A stretch of 64,000 bases of DNA from Xanthobacteraceae bacterium (lineage in GTDB: Bacteria > Pseudomonadota > Alphaproteobacteria > Rhizobiales > Xanthobacteraceae): NCBI GenBank assembly GCA_029239875.1, contig JARBUD010000009.1, positions 62,001 to 126,000 of the forward strand. Reading direction: 5' to 3'. The notes beneath the pieces are model-generated. The model was given only the letters and a program-made list of their open reading frames with translations. It was not told where the DNA came from and ran no database searches. The translations under genes and the position numbers were made by a program. The first letter of the stretch is position 1; the number at the start of each line of letters is the position of its first letter. This document shows, piece after piece, positions 10,383-18,460 of this stretch.

Positions 10383-10558
10383 TATGTGTCGATGAAAAGA
10401 ACAATAGATCACAGTTCTGGGTATTTTCGTGACCAGAATAAGAAATTAACTCTCCATTCATCGAATAATACTGGCATGTATAGCCTAATTGAACGATATT
10501 GTGCTGAATCTGATATGTCCGTTGCGTACGTATTGCGAACTGAGGGAGGCGGGATCGC
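10383..10558. promoter_or_regulatory. Divergent AT-rich control region between sulfatase-like gene and kpsE
   Basis: About 175 bp, much richer in A+T than the flanking genes. It holds the inverted repeat TTCTGG-N12-CCAGAA at 10415-10438, whose core TTCTG-N14-CAGAA recurs before the Wza-type gene. A GAGGGAGG ribosome-binding site sits before the kpsE ATG. Only weak promoter candidates are visible, for example TTGAAC at 10489 with GATATG 17 bp later. Confidence 0.55.
10415..10438. promoter_or_regulatory. Palindrome TTCTG-N14-CAGAA (copy 1)
   Basis: A 6-bp arm on each side (TTCTGG/CCAGAA) with a 12-nt spacer, upstream of kpsE and also of the divergent sulfatase-like gene. A second copy with the same 24-bp outer length lies at 14015-14038. 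The matching spacing suggests one dimeric regulator, which is inference. Confidence 0.45.
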
Positions 10559-12028
10559 ATGAATAAGCCGCACCCGATCCTCGACATGAAGGCCGAGCCG
10601 GTCGACGAGGTCATGCCCGCAAAGGCGAAGACCATCCCCGCCGGCAAGCCCAAGCCCTTGCGGCCGGTGCCGCAGGAGGTGCCCGGCGAGATCGACGACG
10701 CTCCCGTGCCGGCGCGGGGCAAGCCCGTGCGGCCGGCGGTCAAGCGCGACGGCTTCCCGCTGCCCGACGCGCAGGCGCCGGACATTGCCGGCCTGCCGCG
10801 CAAGGGACGCCGCAAGCGTTCGGTCGGGCTGTGGGCGTCGTTCCTCCTGATGGTCGCGATACCGACGCTCGCCGCCGGGCTCTATTACGGGCTGGTGGTC
10901 TCCAACCAGTACATGTCGGAGTTCCGCTTCGCGGTGCGCAATCAGGATTTCGCGCCGGCCGGCACCAGCGCGGCGAGCACGGCGCTGGGCGCCGCGGCGC
11001 GCGGCATGGGCATGTTCACCGACAACTTCCTGGTGATCGACTATCTCACCAGCCGGCAGGCGGTCGAGGACCTGATGAAGACCGTCGACCTGCGCGAGAT
11101 GTATACGCGTGGTGGCGTCGATCGCCTCTCCCGCCTCAGGGGCGAGGAGACGATGGAGAACCTCGTCACCTACTGGCAGTCGATGATCGACGCCAATTTC
11201 GATCTCGCCACCGGCCTCGCGCTGGTGCGGGTGCGCGCCTTCGCGCCCGAGGACGCGCATAAGATCGCCGCCACTCTGGTCACCCAGAGCGAGAGGCTGA
11301 TCAACGAGATTTCCGCGCGCGCGCGCCGCGACGCGGTGAAGTTCGCCGAGAACGACGTCTCCCGCGCCGAGGAGCGGCTGCGCGGCGCCCGCGCGGCCCT
11401 GCGCCAGTTCCGCGACATCCAGCAGACGCCCGATGCCGCCCGCACCGCCGGCGGCACGCTCGACCTCACCATGAAGCTGCGCGGCGAGCTCGCGGGGCTG
11501 CAGTCGCAGCTCGCCTCGCTGCGCACCTACATGAATCCCAATGCGCCGACCGTGAAGGTGCTGGAGAGCCGCATCGCCGCCACGCAGAAGCAGATCGCAT
11601 CCATCGAGGGCGAGATGGGTAAGGGCGGACAGAACGGCCGGGCGGCCGGCGGACAGGCGAACGGCGCCCAGGCCGGCGCGGCGCAGGGCAAGGACGCCCC
11701 GGCCGCGACGGCAGCCGGCGCCGCCACCGCCGCAGCGATCGCCGCCAACCCCGTGCTGTCGGACATCCTGGCCAATTACGAGGACGTCGATCTGAGCCGG
11801 CAGTTCGCCGAGAAATATTACGATACCACCCTCTCGGCCTTGGAGCTGGCCCGCTCCGAGGCCGCCTCGCAGCAGACCTATGTCGCGACCTATGTGCAGC
11901 CGGCGCTGGCGCAGGCGAGCGAGTATCCGCGGCGGATCATCTCGACGCTGATCGTGTTCCTCGCCGCCGGCGCGCTCTGGTTCATCAGCGTCATGGTCTT
12001 CTTCTCCATCCGCGATCACGTGGCCTGA
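10559..12028 (+). CDS. kpsE: Capsule polysaccharide export inner-membrane protein, KpsE-like
   Basis: 489 residues of the polysaccharide co-polymerase type. A basic, proline-rich cytoplasmic N-terminus of about 90 residues leads to a transmembrane segment (about residues 90-118), then a long periplasmic region rich in predicted coiled coil (roughly 255-360), an Ala/Gly/Gln-rich low-complexity stretch (about 360-400) and a C-terminal membrane segment ending near the last residue. KpsE proteins bridge the KpsMT ABC exporter and the outer-membrane channel. It precedes kpsM by 14 bp in the same operon. The long N-terminal tail and the Ala/Gln-rich insertion are unusual but fit a periplasmic linker. 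Confidence 0.87.
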   Translation: MNKPHPILDMKAEPVDEVMPAKAKTIPAGKPKPLRPVPQEVPGEIDDAPVPARGKPVRPAVKRDGFPLPDAQAPDIAGLPRKGRRKRSVGLWASFLLMVAIPTLAAGLYYGLVVSNQYMSEFRFAVRNQDFAPAGTSAASTALGAAARGMGMFTDNFLVIDYLTSRQAVEDLMKTVDLREMYTRGGVDRLSRLRGEETMENLVTYWQSMIDANFDLATGLALVRVRAFAPEDAHKIAATLVTQSERLINEISARARRDAVKFAENDVSRAEERLRGARAALRQFRDIQQTPDAARTAGGTLDLTMKLRGELAGLQSQLASLRTYMNPNAPTVKVLESRIAATQKQIASIEGEMGKGGQNGRAAGGQANGAQAGAAQGKDAPAATAAGAATAAAIAANPVLSDILANYEDVDLSRQFAEKYYDTTLSALELARSEAASQQTYVATYVQPALAQASEYPRRIISTLIVFLAAGALWFISVMVFFSIRDHVA

Positions 12029-12042
12029 GCGGGGGAGCGGCG

Positions 12043-12867
12043 ATGACCTACACCCCGCCCTTCGACGCTCCCGAACAAGGCTTCGGCCCGCGGCGGTTCG
12101 CCGAGGGATTGCGCGCGCAGGTGCGCGTCGTCATCGCATTGATGCTGCGGGAGATGCGCCTGCGCTCGGTGCATTCGCGCTTCAGCTATCTCCTGGCGCT
12201 GCTGGAGCCGATCCTTCAGCTGACTTTGATGATGACGATCTTCACCTATATCGGCCGGCGGCCGGAGTTCGGCACCAGCCTGCTGCTGTTCCTCGGCACC
12301 GGCATCCTGCCGTTCTTCCTGTTCACCCACGTGTCCGGCCGCACGACGGGCGCGATCCGCGCCAGCGGCCTCGTGCGGGCGCTCGCTCCCATCCAGCCGC
12401 TCGACATCATGCTGGCGCGCGCGCTTTTGGAGACGCTGACGCTGTTGTTCGTCGCCGTCCTGCTGTTCACCTTCATCTATGCGACGGGGGTCAAGGAGGC
12501 GATCCCGATCCGTCCCATGCTGGCGATCGAGGGCTTTGCCGCCACCGCCTTCCTGGCGATCGCCTTCGGCCTCATCAACGGCGTGATCGGCGCCTTCTTC
12601 CGGCTGTGGGCGGTGTTCTACGGCGTGGCGTCGCGCTCGCTCATCTTCCTGTCCGGCGTGTTCTTCGTGCCGGACTTCATGCCGCCGCCGATCCGTGCCG
12701 TGCTCAGCTGGAACCCGCTGCTGCACGGGCTGGAATGGTTCCGCTCCGGCTTCTACCTGACCTACCCCACGCTCACGCTGGACAAGGGCTACATCCTCGG
12801 CTTCGCCGTCGTCTCCCTGCTCATCGGGCTGGCGCTCGAGCGGGTGTTCCGGGCGAGGCTGATATGA
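12043..12867 (+). CDS. kpsM: ABC-2 type polysaccharide export permease, KpsM-like
   Basis: 274 residues with about six hydrophobic segments and the ABC-2 membrane domain. The cytoplasmic N-terminus carries an Arg-rich amphipathic stretch (MLREMRLRS) typical of KpsM/Wzm proteins. It should form the inner-membrane channel for capsular polysaccharide, driven by the ATPase encoded next. Its stop overlaps the kpsT start (ATGA), indicating coupled translation. Confidence 0.88.
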   Translation: MTYTPPFDAPEQGFGPRRFAEGLRAQVRVVIALMLREMRLRSVHSRFSYLLALLEPILQLTLMMTIFTYIGRRPEFGTSLLLFLGTGILPFFLFTHVSGRTTGAIRASGLVRALAPIQPLDIMLARALLETLTLLFVAVLLFTFIYATGVKEAIPIRPMLAIEGFAATAFLAIAFGLINGVIGAFFRLWAVFYGVASRSLIFLSGVFFVPDFMPPPIRAVLSWNPLLHGLEWFRSGFYLTYPTLTLDKGYILGFAVVSLLIGLALERVFRARLI

Positions 12868-13610
12868 GGGCGGTGGAGCTGTCCGGCGTCGCCAAGACGT
12901 TCCGCGCCTCGCACGGCCCGCGCCGGGTGTTCGAGCATCTCGACGCGAGCTTTCCGCGCGGCGTCTCGGTCGGCATCCTCGGCGTACGCAACGCCGGCAA
13001 GTCGACGCTGCTCCGGCTGATCGGCGGCTCGGTCCTGCCGGACTACGGCAGGGTCCGCCGCAACGGCTCGGTCTCGCCGCCGGTCGCCACCACGCAGGCC
13101 TATCACGCGGCGCTGACCGGGCGGGAGAACCTGCACTTCGTCGCCCGCGTGAACGGCTTCGACGGCGATGCCGCCGCCCGTTTCGTCGCCGACTTCGCGC
13201 AGATGGGCGAGGCGATCGACCAGCCGCTGTCGAGCTACACGCGCGAGCGGCGCTCGCGCTTCCTGTTCGCCGCCTCCTACGCCCTGCCCTTCGACATCTA
13301 CCTCGCCGACGAGGCGCTGTTCGGCGGCACCGGCGTCTTCCGCGAGCGCTGCGCCGAGCTGGTGCAGGCGCGCCGGACACAGGCGACGCTGATTTTCACC
13401 ACACGATCCCCACAGATGCTTCGTAGGTTCGCGGACATCGGCGCCGTCCTGCATGAGGGCCGGCTGCACATGTTCGAGCGGATCGGCGACGCCATACGTC
13501 TCTTTCGCTCCCTCGATCCCGGCACGGCGTCCGACACGGACGGCGCTCCGGAAGACGAGGAGGACGAGGAGGAGAGGTTCGCTGACGAACCCTTCGGGCC
13601 ATCGGCCTGA
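12864..13610 (+). CDS. kpsT: Capsule export ABC ATPase, KpsT-like, with divergent signature motif
   Basis: 248 residues. Walker A is intact (GVRNAGKST, about residues 39-47) and a Walker-B-like YLADEA follows. The usual signature SSGMR is replaced by SSYTRERRSR, and the residues after Walker B (LFGG) differ from the usual VGD. The last 35 residues are acidic (EDEEDEEE). The ATG at 12864 overlaps the kpsM stop and fits the family's length; the frame is open further upstream only as a shadow of kpsM. Position after kpsE/kpsM supports the role despite the divergence. ATPase activity may be altered, which would need testing. Confidence 0.82.
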   Translation: MRAVELSGVAKTFRASHGPRRVFEHLDASFPRGVSVGILGVRNAGKSTLLRLIGGSVLPDYGRVRRNGSVSPPVATTQAYHAALTGRENLHFVARVNGFDGDAAARFVADFAQMGEAIDQPLSSYTRERRSRFLFAASYALPFDIYLADEALFGGTGVFRERCAELVQARRTQATLIFTTRSPQMLRRFADIGAVLHEGRLHMFERIGDAIRLFRSLDPGTASDTDGAPEDEEDEEERFADEPFGPSA

Positions 13611-13667
13611 AGTCGTTTTCCATCACTTTCGGTCGGGGAGGTCCCGATCCAACCTGAAGGAGCCGAC

Positions 13668-13877
13668 ATGAACGACCTGAACACGATGCCTGAGATCAGC
13701 CGCGAACTTGAGCGCTTCGTGGCCCGCCGCCTCGTCGAGTTCGACCAGGAGGCCTGGAAGGAGCTCAGCGTGCAGAAGCGCAAGGAATGCATCCAGGCGG
13801 CGCGCCGCGCCCTCAAGGCGGAGCGCAATTTCTTCGCCCGCCAGGCGAAGCTCGTCACGCCCGTCGCCGCCGAGTGA
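13668..13877 (+). CDS. Small basic hypothetical protein
   Basis: 69 residues, predicted mostly helical, rich in Arg, Lys and Glu, with no signal peptide or membrane segment. A good ribosome-binding site (AAGGAG) lies just before the ATG. It follows kpsT by 57 bp and precedes a strong terminator, so it is probably the last gene of the capsule export operon. I do not recognise the family. Confidence 0.6.
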   Translation: MNDLNTMPEISRELERFVARRLVEFDQEAWKELSVQKRKECIQAARRALKAERNFFARQAKLVTPVAAE

Positions 13878-13892
13878 CGCTTACAGGGCAGG

Positions 13893-13927
13893 TCCGATGC
13901 CGGCCGACTTGGTCGGTCGGCATCGGA
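13893..13927 (+). terminator. Strong hairpin ending the kps operon
   Basis: A 35-nt hairpin: arms TCCGATGCCG and CGGCATCGGA plus inner CCGAC/GTCGG joined by a G-U pair, with a three-base loop, followed by TATTT. It separates the kps genes from the Wza-type gene. Confidence 0.75.
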
Positions 13928-13958
13928 TATTTCCGCGCTTTGCGCGCAGGTGCTCGAA

Positions 13959-13988
13959 TTCACAGTATGTATCTTGTGGTACTATAAT
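13959..13988 (+). promoter_or_regulatory. Probable promoter of the Wza-type gene
   Basis: TTCACA at 13959-13964, an 18-bp spacer, then a perfect TATAAT at 13983-13988 in an AT-rich pocket. It would give a leader of about 145 nt that contains the palindrome at 14011-14042. Confidence 0.55.
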
Positions 13989-14010
13989 AAGACAACAAGG
14001 TATATCCAGA

Positions 14011-14042
14011 CATCTTCTGTGTCCCTGCGACCACAGAAGATG
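14011..14042. promoter_or_regulatory. 11-bp inverted repeat containing TTCTG-N14-CAGAA (copy 2)
   Basis: Perfect 11-bp arms (CATCTTCTGTG and CACAGAAGATG) with a 10-nt spacer. The inner TTCTG-N14-CAGAA at 14015-14038 has exactly the geometry of the site before kpsE. It lies about 25 bp downstream of the TATAAT box, so it could be an operator or an RNA hairpin in the leader. Confidence 0.55.
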
Positions 14043-14139
14043 AGCTTTATTGACCGCCATTCATGGCGGCGTGGAAGTAACGACCTGGATCCGGTGTATA
14101 TGATCCAGTCGAGAGTAACAGGGGTCGGGCGGCTTGATT

Positions 14140-15294
14140 ATGCGTGGTCCGAAGGCCAGCCTCACCGGGCTAGCCGCGTTGTGTATGGCGCTTGGTGGAT
14201 GTGTCTTCTTTCCCGGGTCGGGTCCAACGACCCAGGAGGTCATGTCGCCGCAGACCGAGACGACCGAATACGAGATCGTGGACGTCGACGCGCGGGCGAT
14301 CCACGCGATGGGCGCGTGGCGTTCGCCGAGCCTGGCCCGCAGCTTCGGCGGTGGCCGGCTGGCGCCGGAGACGCGGGTGAATGTCGGCGACGTGGTCTCG
14401 GTCTCCATCTGGGAGGCGAGCACCGGCGGCCTGTTCGGCGGGCGGTCGACGAGCGGGACGGACACCGGCTCAGGCAGCGAGACGCTGCCGGCGCAGACGG
14501 TGGACCGCGAAGGGCGCATCAAGGTCCCCTATGTCGGCGACATCTCGGTGGTGGGCAAGCGCCCGAGCGAGATCGCGAAGACCATCGAGGAAGGGCTGAA
14601 GGGCAAGGCGATCGAGCCGCAGGTGCTGGTCACCCTGCCCGAGCAGACCTCCGCCTCGGTGGTGGTGGTCGGCGACCTGACCGGCGCCGGCCGGGTGAAC
14701 CTCAACGTCAAGGGCGACCGGCTGCTCGAGGTGATCGCGCAGGCGGGGGGCATCAAGGGCCCGCCGCACGAGACCTTCGTACGGGTGACGCGCGGCAAGC
14801 GCAGCCAGACGATGCAGCTCTCCGCCATCCTCGCCCAGCCGGACGAGAACGTCTTCATGCGCCCGGGCGACACGGTATACGTCTTCCGCCGGCCGCAGAC
14901 CTTCACGGCGCTGGGCGCGGTCAAGGGCGCGGGCGAGATGGCGATCGACCGGGACGACTTCACCGTGGCGGAAGCCATGGGCGTGTCGGGCGGCCTGATC
15001 GACAGCCTTGCCGATCCGAGCGGCATCTTCATCTTCCGCTACGAGCAGGCGGAGGTGGTGCGGCAGATCGATCCGGCATCGCCGCACCTCAACGGCAACG
15101 CGCTGGTGCCGGTCATCTACCGGCTGAACCTCAAGGACCCGAGCGGCTACTTCGTCGCCCGCGCCTTCCCGATCCGTGTCGGCGACATCGTATACGTCGC
15201 CAATGCGCCGGGCGCCGAGTTCAGCAAGTTCCTGCGCATGGCGCAGACCATCAGCACGATGATCCGCTCGAACGCGGTGGCGGTTACCGACTAG
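14140..15294 (+). CDS. Outer-membrane polysaccharide export lipoprotein, Wza/KpsD-type
   Basis: 384 residues from ATG 14140, preferred over TTG 14134. The N-terminus is a lipoprotein signal ending in the lipobox ALGGC. A polysaccharide export (Poly_export) domain follows (RVNVGDVVSVSIWE, then TVDREGRIKVPYVGDI), and then SLBB-type repeats (VVVVGDLTGAGRVNL; FTALGAVKGAGEM). Family members form the outer-membrane channel for capsule export and dock with the KpsE-type protein. It has its own promoter, but its product completes the kps system. Confidence 0.9.
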   Translation: MRGPKASLTGLAALCMALGGCVFFPGSGPTTQEVMSPQTETTEYEIVDVDARAIHAMGAWRSPSLARSFGGGRLAPETRVNVGDVVSVSIWEASTGGLFGGRSTSGTDTGSGSETLPAQTVDREGRIKVPYVGDISVVGKRPSEIAKTIEEGLKGKAIEPQVLVTLPEQTSASVVVVGDLTGAGRVNLNVKGDRLLEVIAQAGGIKGPPHETFVRVTRGKRSQTMQLSAILAQPDENVFMRPGDTVYVFRRPQTFTALGAVKGAGEMAIDRDDFTVAEAMGVSGGLIDSLADPSGIFIFRYEQAEVVRQIDPASPHLNGNALVPVIYRLNLKDPSGYFVARAFPIRVGDIVYVANAPGAEFSKFLRMAQTISTMIRSNAVAVTD

Positions 15295-15322
15295 CGGACC
15301 CTGCCAGCAACGGAGGCCGGCC

Positions 15323-16450
15323 ATGAACAGAACCATGGCCGGCGCGGCCTTCCTCCTGCTGGTCGGGACCGTGCCGCTGCGCGCGGCCGAGCCGGTGCCG
15401 ATCTCCGACTACATGATCATGGACGTGTGCGTGGATGCCTCCGACCGCATCCTGCCCGCGCTCATGCCCGGCGATGCCGGCTGCGAGCGCCGGCGCGACA
15501 TCCGCGCCGGCGAGACGCCGCCCTACGAACTGCGCAACTTCCTCAATCCCGGCCGCGCCTGCGCCGAGGACGGCGGCACGGTGCAGAAGCTCAACCGGCC
15601 GGTGGAGCGCGACGGCGAGACCCGCATCGTCTCCTCCACCATCACCCTCCCGCCCGAACCCTGCGGCCGCGGCAGCCGGAAGGCCAAGCCCGGCGAGGGC
15701 GGCGCCTCGATCCAGTGGTACGACGACGGCTACGGCTTCATCATGGGCAGCTACAGCCCGGTGGCGCCGTCGATCTACCAGACGCCGCTGTGCCGGGACG
15801 GCAGCCGCTCCTCCCGCCGCTTCTTCCGCGGCTGGGTGATCGCGCCGAGTGCGGTGCCGGCGGTCGGCGAGAGCGGCTACGGCGTGTTCGAGGGCCGCCT
15901 CGCCACCGGCGCCGCCTCGGCCTTGCCGGAGGCCTGCCCGACCCGCTACCGCCGGGCGCTGACGACCTGGCTGGTGACGCCCATGCGCTACACCGGCGAG
16001 CGGGAGATGGTGTCGATCGTCTCCGGCCATTTCGCCCAGGTGAGCCGCGACGGTCTCTCCCCCGGCAACACCTTGCAGATGGAGCAGACCTACTGGACGC
16101 GCGAATTCGGCCTGTCGCGCTGGGAGAAATGGGCCCGCGAGGACTGGGTGCATCCGCGCAGCGGCCGCGCCGCGCCCGATCTCGCCCGCGAGCTCTACAA
16201 GCGCGGGCGCTGCGGCCCGCCGTCGGGCGGGACCTTCGACATCTCAGCCCGCACGCGTTTCACCGACGCGGCGGGGTCCAGTGACGCCCAGGACGCCTAC
16301 GTCCGCGCCATCGTCGACCCGAAGAGCGGCGAGAGCCATCTCTGGTACATGACGCTGTGCGAGGACTACACCAATGTGCGGCCCCTGCCGTCCGGCAGTG
16401 CTCCGCCGGATGTCGCCCCCATCGCCGACCGGGCCTATTGGGTGCGGTGA
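15323..16450 (+). CDS. Secreted protein of unknown function
   Basis: 375 residues with a clear Sec signal peptide (cleavage after about residue 21, LRAAEP). The mature protein has about eight cysteines, many aromatic residues and no membrane segment, so it is likely a disulfide-stabilised periplasmic or outer-surface protein. It follows the Wza-type gene by 28 bp and is probably co-transcribed, suggesting a role in export or modification of the polysaccharide. I do not recognise a domain. Confidence 0.7.
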   Translation: MNRTMAGAAFLLLVGTVPLRAAEPVPISDYMIMDVCVDASDRILPALMPGDAGCERRRDIRAGETPPYELRNFLNPGRACAEDGGTVQKLNRPVERDGETRIVSSTITLPPEPCGRGSRKAKPGEGGASIQWYDDGYGFIMGSYSPVAPSIYQTPLCRDGSRSSRRFFRGWVIAPSAVPAVGESGYGVFEGRLATGAASALPEACPTRYRRALTTWLVTPMRYTGEREMVSIVSGHFAQVSRDGLSPGNTLQMEQTYWTREFGLSRWEKWAREDWVHPRSGRAAPDLARELYKRGRCGPPSGGTFDISARTRFTDAAGSSDAQDAYVRAIVDPKSGESHLWYMTLCEDYTNVRPLPSGSAPPDVAPIADRAYWVR

Positions 16451-16657
16451 CGAGCACCTCCGCGAGAGCCTCGCGACAACTTGAAATTGGCGTGCCGGAC
16501 GCTCCGTGCCCGCGACGTTCGCGGGTACGGCATTGCCGCGCGCCGCCATAGCGCGCCCCCCGGCCTGACGTAGCGCACCACGCTTAGCCGCCCGAGCCGT
16601 CCCTCCTCGTACCCATACCCTCCTCCGACCGGATCATCCCCTCGCGGAGGCTGTCGC
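16451..16657. other. Intergenic region without a recognisable gene
   Basis: About 200 bp between the secreted-protein gene and the GntR promoter. It is G+C-rich; I saw no RNA gene, clear terminator or repeat. Confidence 0.4.
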
Positions 16658-16696
16658 TTGACACGGTCGCCCGTGGTATGCATCTTGGTCTGACCA
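16658..16696 (+). promoter_or_regulatory. Promoter with overlapping FadR-type GntR operator
   Basis: TTGACA at 16658-16663, a 17-bp spacer and CATCTT at 16681-16686. The perfect 11-bp palindrome TGGTCTGACCA lies at 16686-16696, around the expected transcription start. It matches the TGGT-N3-ACCA consensus known for FadR/PdhR-subfamily GntR proteins, so autoregulation by the gene that follows is likely. Confidence 0.7.
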
Positions 16697-16712
16697 CGGT
16701 ATGAAAAGAGCG

Positions 16713-17465
16713 ATGAGCGACGCATTCGAGATCACGCGCCTCGACGACCAGGGCGGAAAAGGCTTCGAGAAGGTGTTCGCCTTCCTGCGGGAAAGGCTGC
16801 TCGCCGGCTCGCTCAAGCCCGGCGACCGGCTGATCCCGGAGCGCGAGCTCGCCGCGCAGCTCGGGGTGAGCCGCCCCATCCTGCGCGAGGCGCTACGCGC
16901 GCTCACCGTGCTCGGCATCGTCGAGATCCGTGACCGCGTCGGCACCATCGTGCGCCGGCCGGACATCTCGGTGCTGAACGACTTCTTCACCTTCGCGCTC
17001 TCGCACCGCTCCGATCTGATGGACGACATCGTCCAGGCGCGCGTGGCCATCGAGTGCCAGTCGATCCGCCTCGCCGCCGAGCGCGCCAGCGTCGCCGACC
17101 TCGAGCGGCTGCAGGCCGCGCTCCGGCAGATCGAGGAAACCATCGACGACGTCGAGGCGGGCGGCCGGGCCGACTTCGACTTCCACCACGCCATCGTCCG
17201 GGCCAGCGGCTCGGAGACGCTGCTGGTGCTCTACGATTCCATGTCGGCGGTGCTGATGCGCTCGCATCTAGACCGCCGGCATCTGGTGCGCGTCTTCGAC
17301 ATGCGCACCTACCTCATTGAGGACCACAAGCGCGTCTTCGATGCCATCGTCGGCGGCAATCCCGAGATCGCCGACCGCTCGCTGCGCGAGCACTTCGCCA
17401 TCGGCGACGAATTCCGCCGGAAACTCGCGATTCAGGGAGGGCGCCGGGCCGACCAGCCCGATTGA
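16713..17465 (+). CDS. FadR-subfamily GntR regulator (FCD domain)
   Basis: About 250 residues. The N-terminal winged helix-turn-helix has LKPGDRLIPERELAAQLGVSRP, split by the recognition helix, followed by LREALRAL. The C-terminal FCD domain keeps candidate metal-binding residues (Asp/His in FDFHHAIVRAS and HKRVFDAI). ATG 16713 has an AAGAG site at good distance; ATG 16701 would lie almost at the promoter start. It probably represses the catabolic genes downstream in response to their substrate, using the operator at 16686-16696. Confidence 0.88.
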   Translation: MSDAFEITRLDDQGGKGFEKVFAFLRERLLAGSLKPGDRLIPERELAAQLGVSRPILREALRALTVLGIVEIRDRVGTIVRRPDISVLNDFFTFALSHRSDLMDDIVQARVAIECQSIRLAAERASVADLERLQAALRQIEETIDDVEAGGRADFDFHHAIVRASGSETLLVLYDSMSAVLMRSHLDRRHLVRVFDMRTYLIEDHKRVFDAIVGGNPEIADRSLREHFAIGDEFRRKLAIQGGRRADQPD

Positions 17466-17497
17466 CCAGCCTGACAACAAGAAGACGAAGGTTAGAC

Positions 17498-18409
17498 ATG
17501 GGACGGAAAGAACAGGGAAGCGTCGGCTTCATCGGCCTCGGCACGATGGGCCGCGAAATGGCACGCAACCTCCTCGAGGCCGGCTTCGCCGTGCGCGTGT
17601 TCGACGTGGTGCCGAAGGCGATCGACGATCTGGTCGCGCTCGGCGCCGAAGCCGCCTCAGGCCCGGCCGATGCGGCTCGCGACGCCGACATCGCCATCAC
17701 CATGCTGCCCGACACGCCGCAGGTCGAGGAGGTCGTGCTCGGCCCCGGCGGCCTGCTGGCCGATCCGCCGCGCGGGCGGCTCGTGGTCGACATGAGCACC
17801 ATCTCGCCGGTCGCGGTGCAGCGCATGGCGGCCGAGCTCAAGCGCGTCGGCGTCGACATGATCGACGCCCCGGTCTCCGGCGGCCCCATCGGCGCCAAGA
17901 ACGCGGCGCTCTCCATCATGGCCGGCGGCGAGGCGCAGGCCTTCGCCCGCGCAAAGCCGTTCTTCGAGGCCATGGGAACCACTATCAACCATGTCGGCGC
18001 CCCCGGCGCCGGGCAGGCGGTGAAGCTGTGCAACCAGCTCATCTGCGGCATCAACATCCAGGCGATCTGCGAGGCGCTGGCGCTCGGTCGCGCCTTCGGC
18101 GTCGACCTGGAGCAGATGCGCGGCGTCCTGCTGGGCGGCTCGGCCGCCTCCTGGATGCTCGACAAGCTCGGCCCGGCGATGATCGCCGGCGATGCCTCCG
18201 CCGGCTTCCGCATCGACCTGATGCTGAAGGATCTGCGCCTCGTACAGGAGCAGGCGCTCGCCCTCGCAGTGCCCCTGCCCGCCACGGCGTTGGTCACCAG
18301 CCAGTATGTCGAGGCGCGCGCCCATGGCGAAGGCGCCAACGGCAACCAGGCGCTGTTCCGCGTCTATGACCGCATGGCCAACCAGCCGCGCCATCCCGAC
18401 AACGGCTGA
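17498..18409 (+). CDS. 3-hydroxyisobutyrate dehydrogenase-family oxidoreductase
   Basis: 303 residues. Rossmann motif GFIGLGTMG at the N-terminus, substrate-binding DAPVSGG near residue 123, and the catalytic Lys in GAGQAVKLCNQ. The family oxidises or reduces beta-hydroxyacids with NAD(P), including 3-hydroxyisobutyrate, tartronate semialdehyde and related sugar-acid products. ATG 17498 is preferred because the Rossmann motif begins within 10 residues of it. It is the first structural gene after the GntR regulator; its substrate is unknown. Confidence 0.87.
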   Translation: MGRKEQGSVGFIGLGTMGREMARNLLEAGFAVRVFDVVPKAIDDLVALGAEAASGPADAARDADIAITMLPDTPQVEEVVLGPGGLLADPPRGRLVVDMSTISPVAVQRMAAELKRVGVDMIDAPVSGGPIGAKNAALSIMAGGEAQAFARAKPFFEAMGTTINHVGAPGAGQAVKLCNQLICGINIQAICEALALGRAFGVDLEQMRGVLLGGSAASWMLDKLGPAMIAGDASAGFRIDLMLKDLRLVQEQALALAVPLPATALVTSQYVEARAHGEGANGNQALFRVYDRMANQPRHPDNG

Positions 18410-18460
18410 TCCCACGCGGGTGCGCCCGCACATCGTCGACAGATAGGTGGAGCCTCCACC

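Noticed and set aside
8490-10562. Plus-strand open frame of 690 codons across the sulfatase-like gene
   Set aside because: The opposite strand has the membrane segments and catalytic motifs of the family; the plus-strand product is low-complexity.
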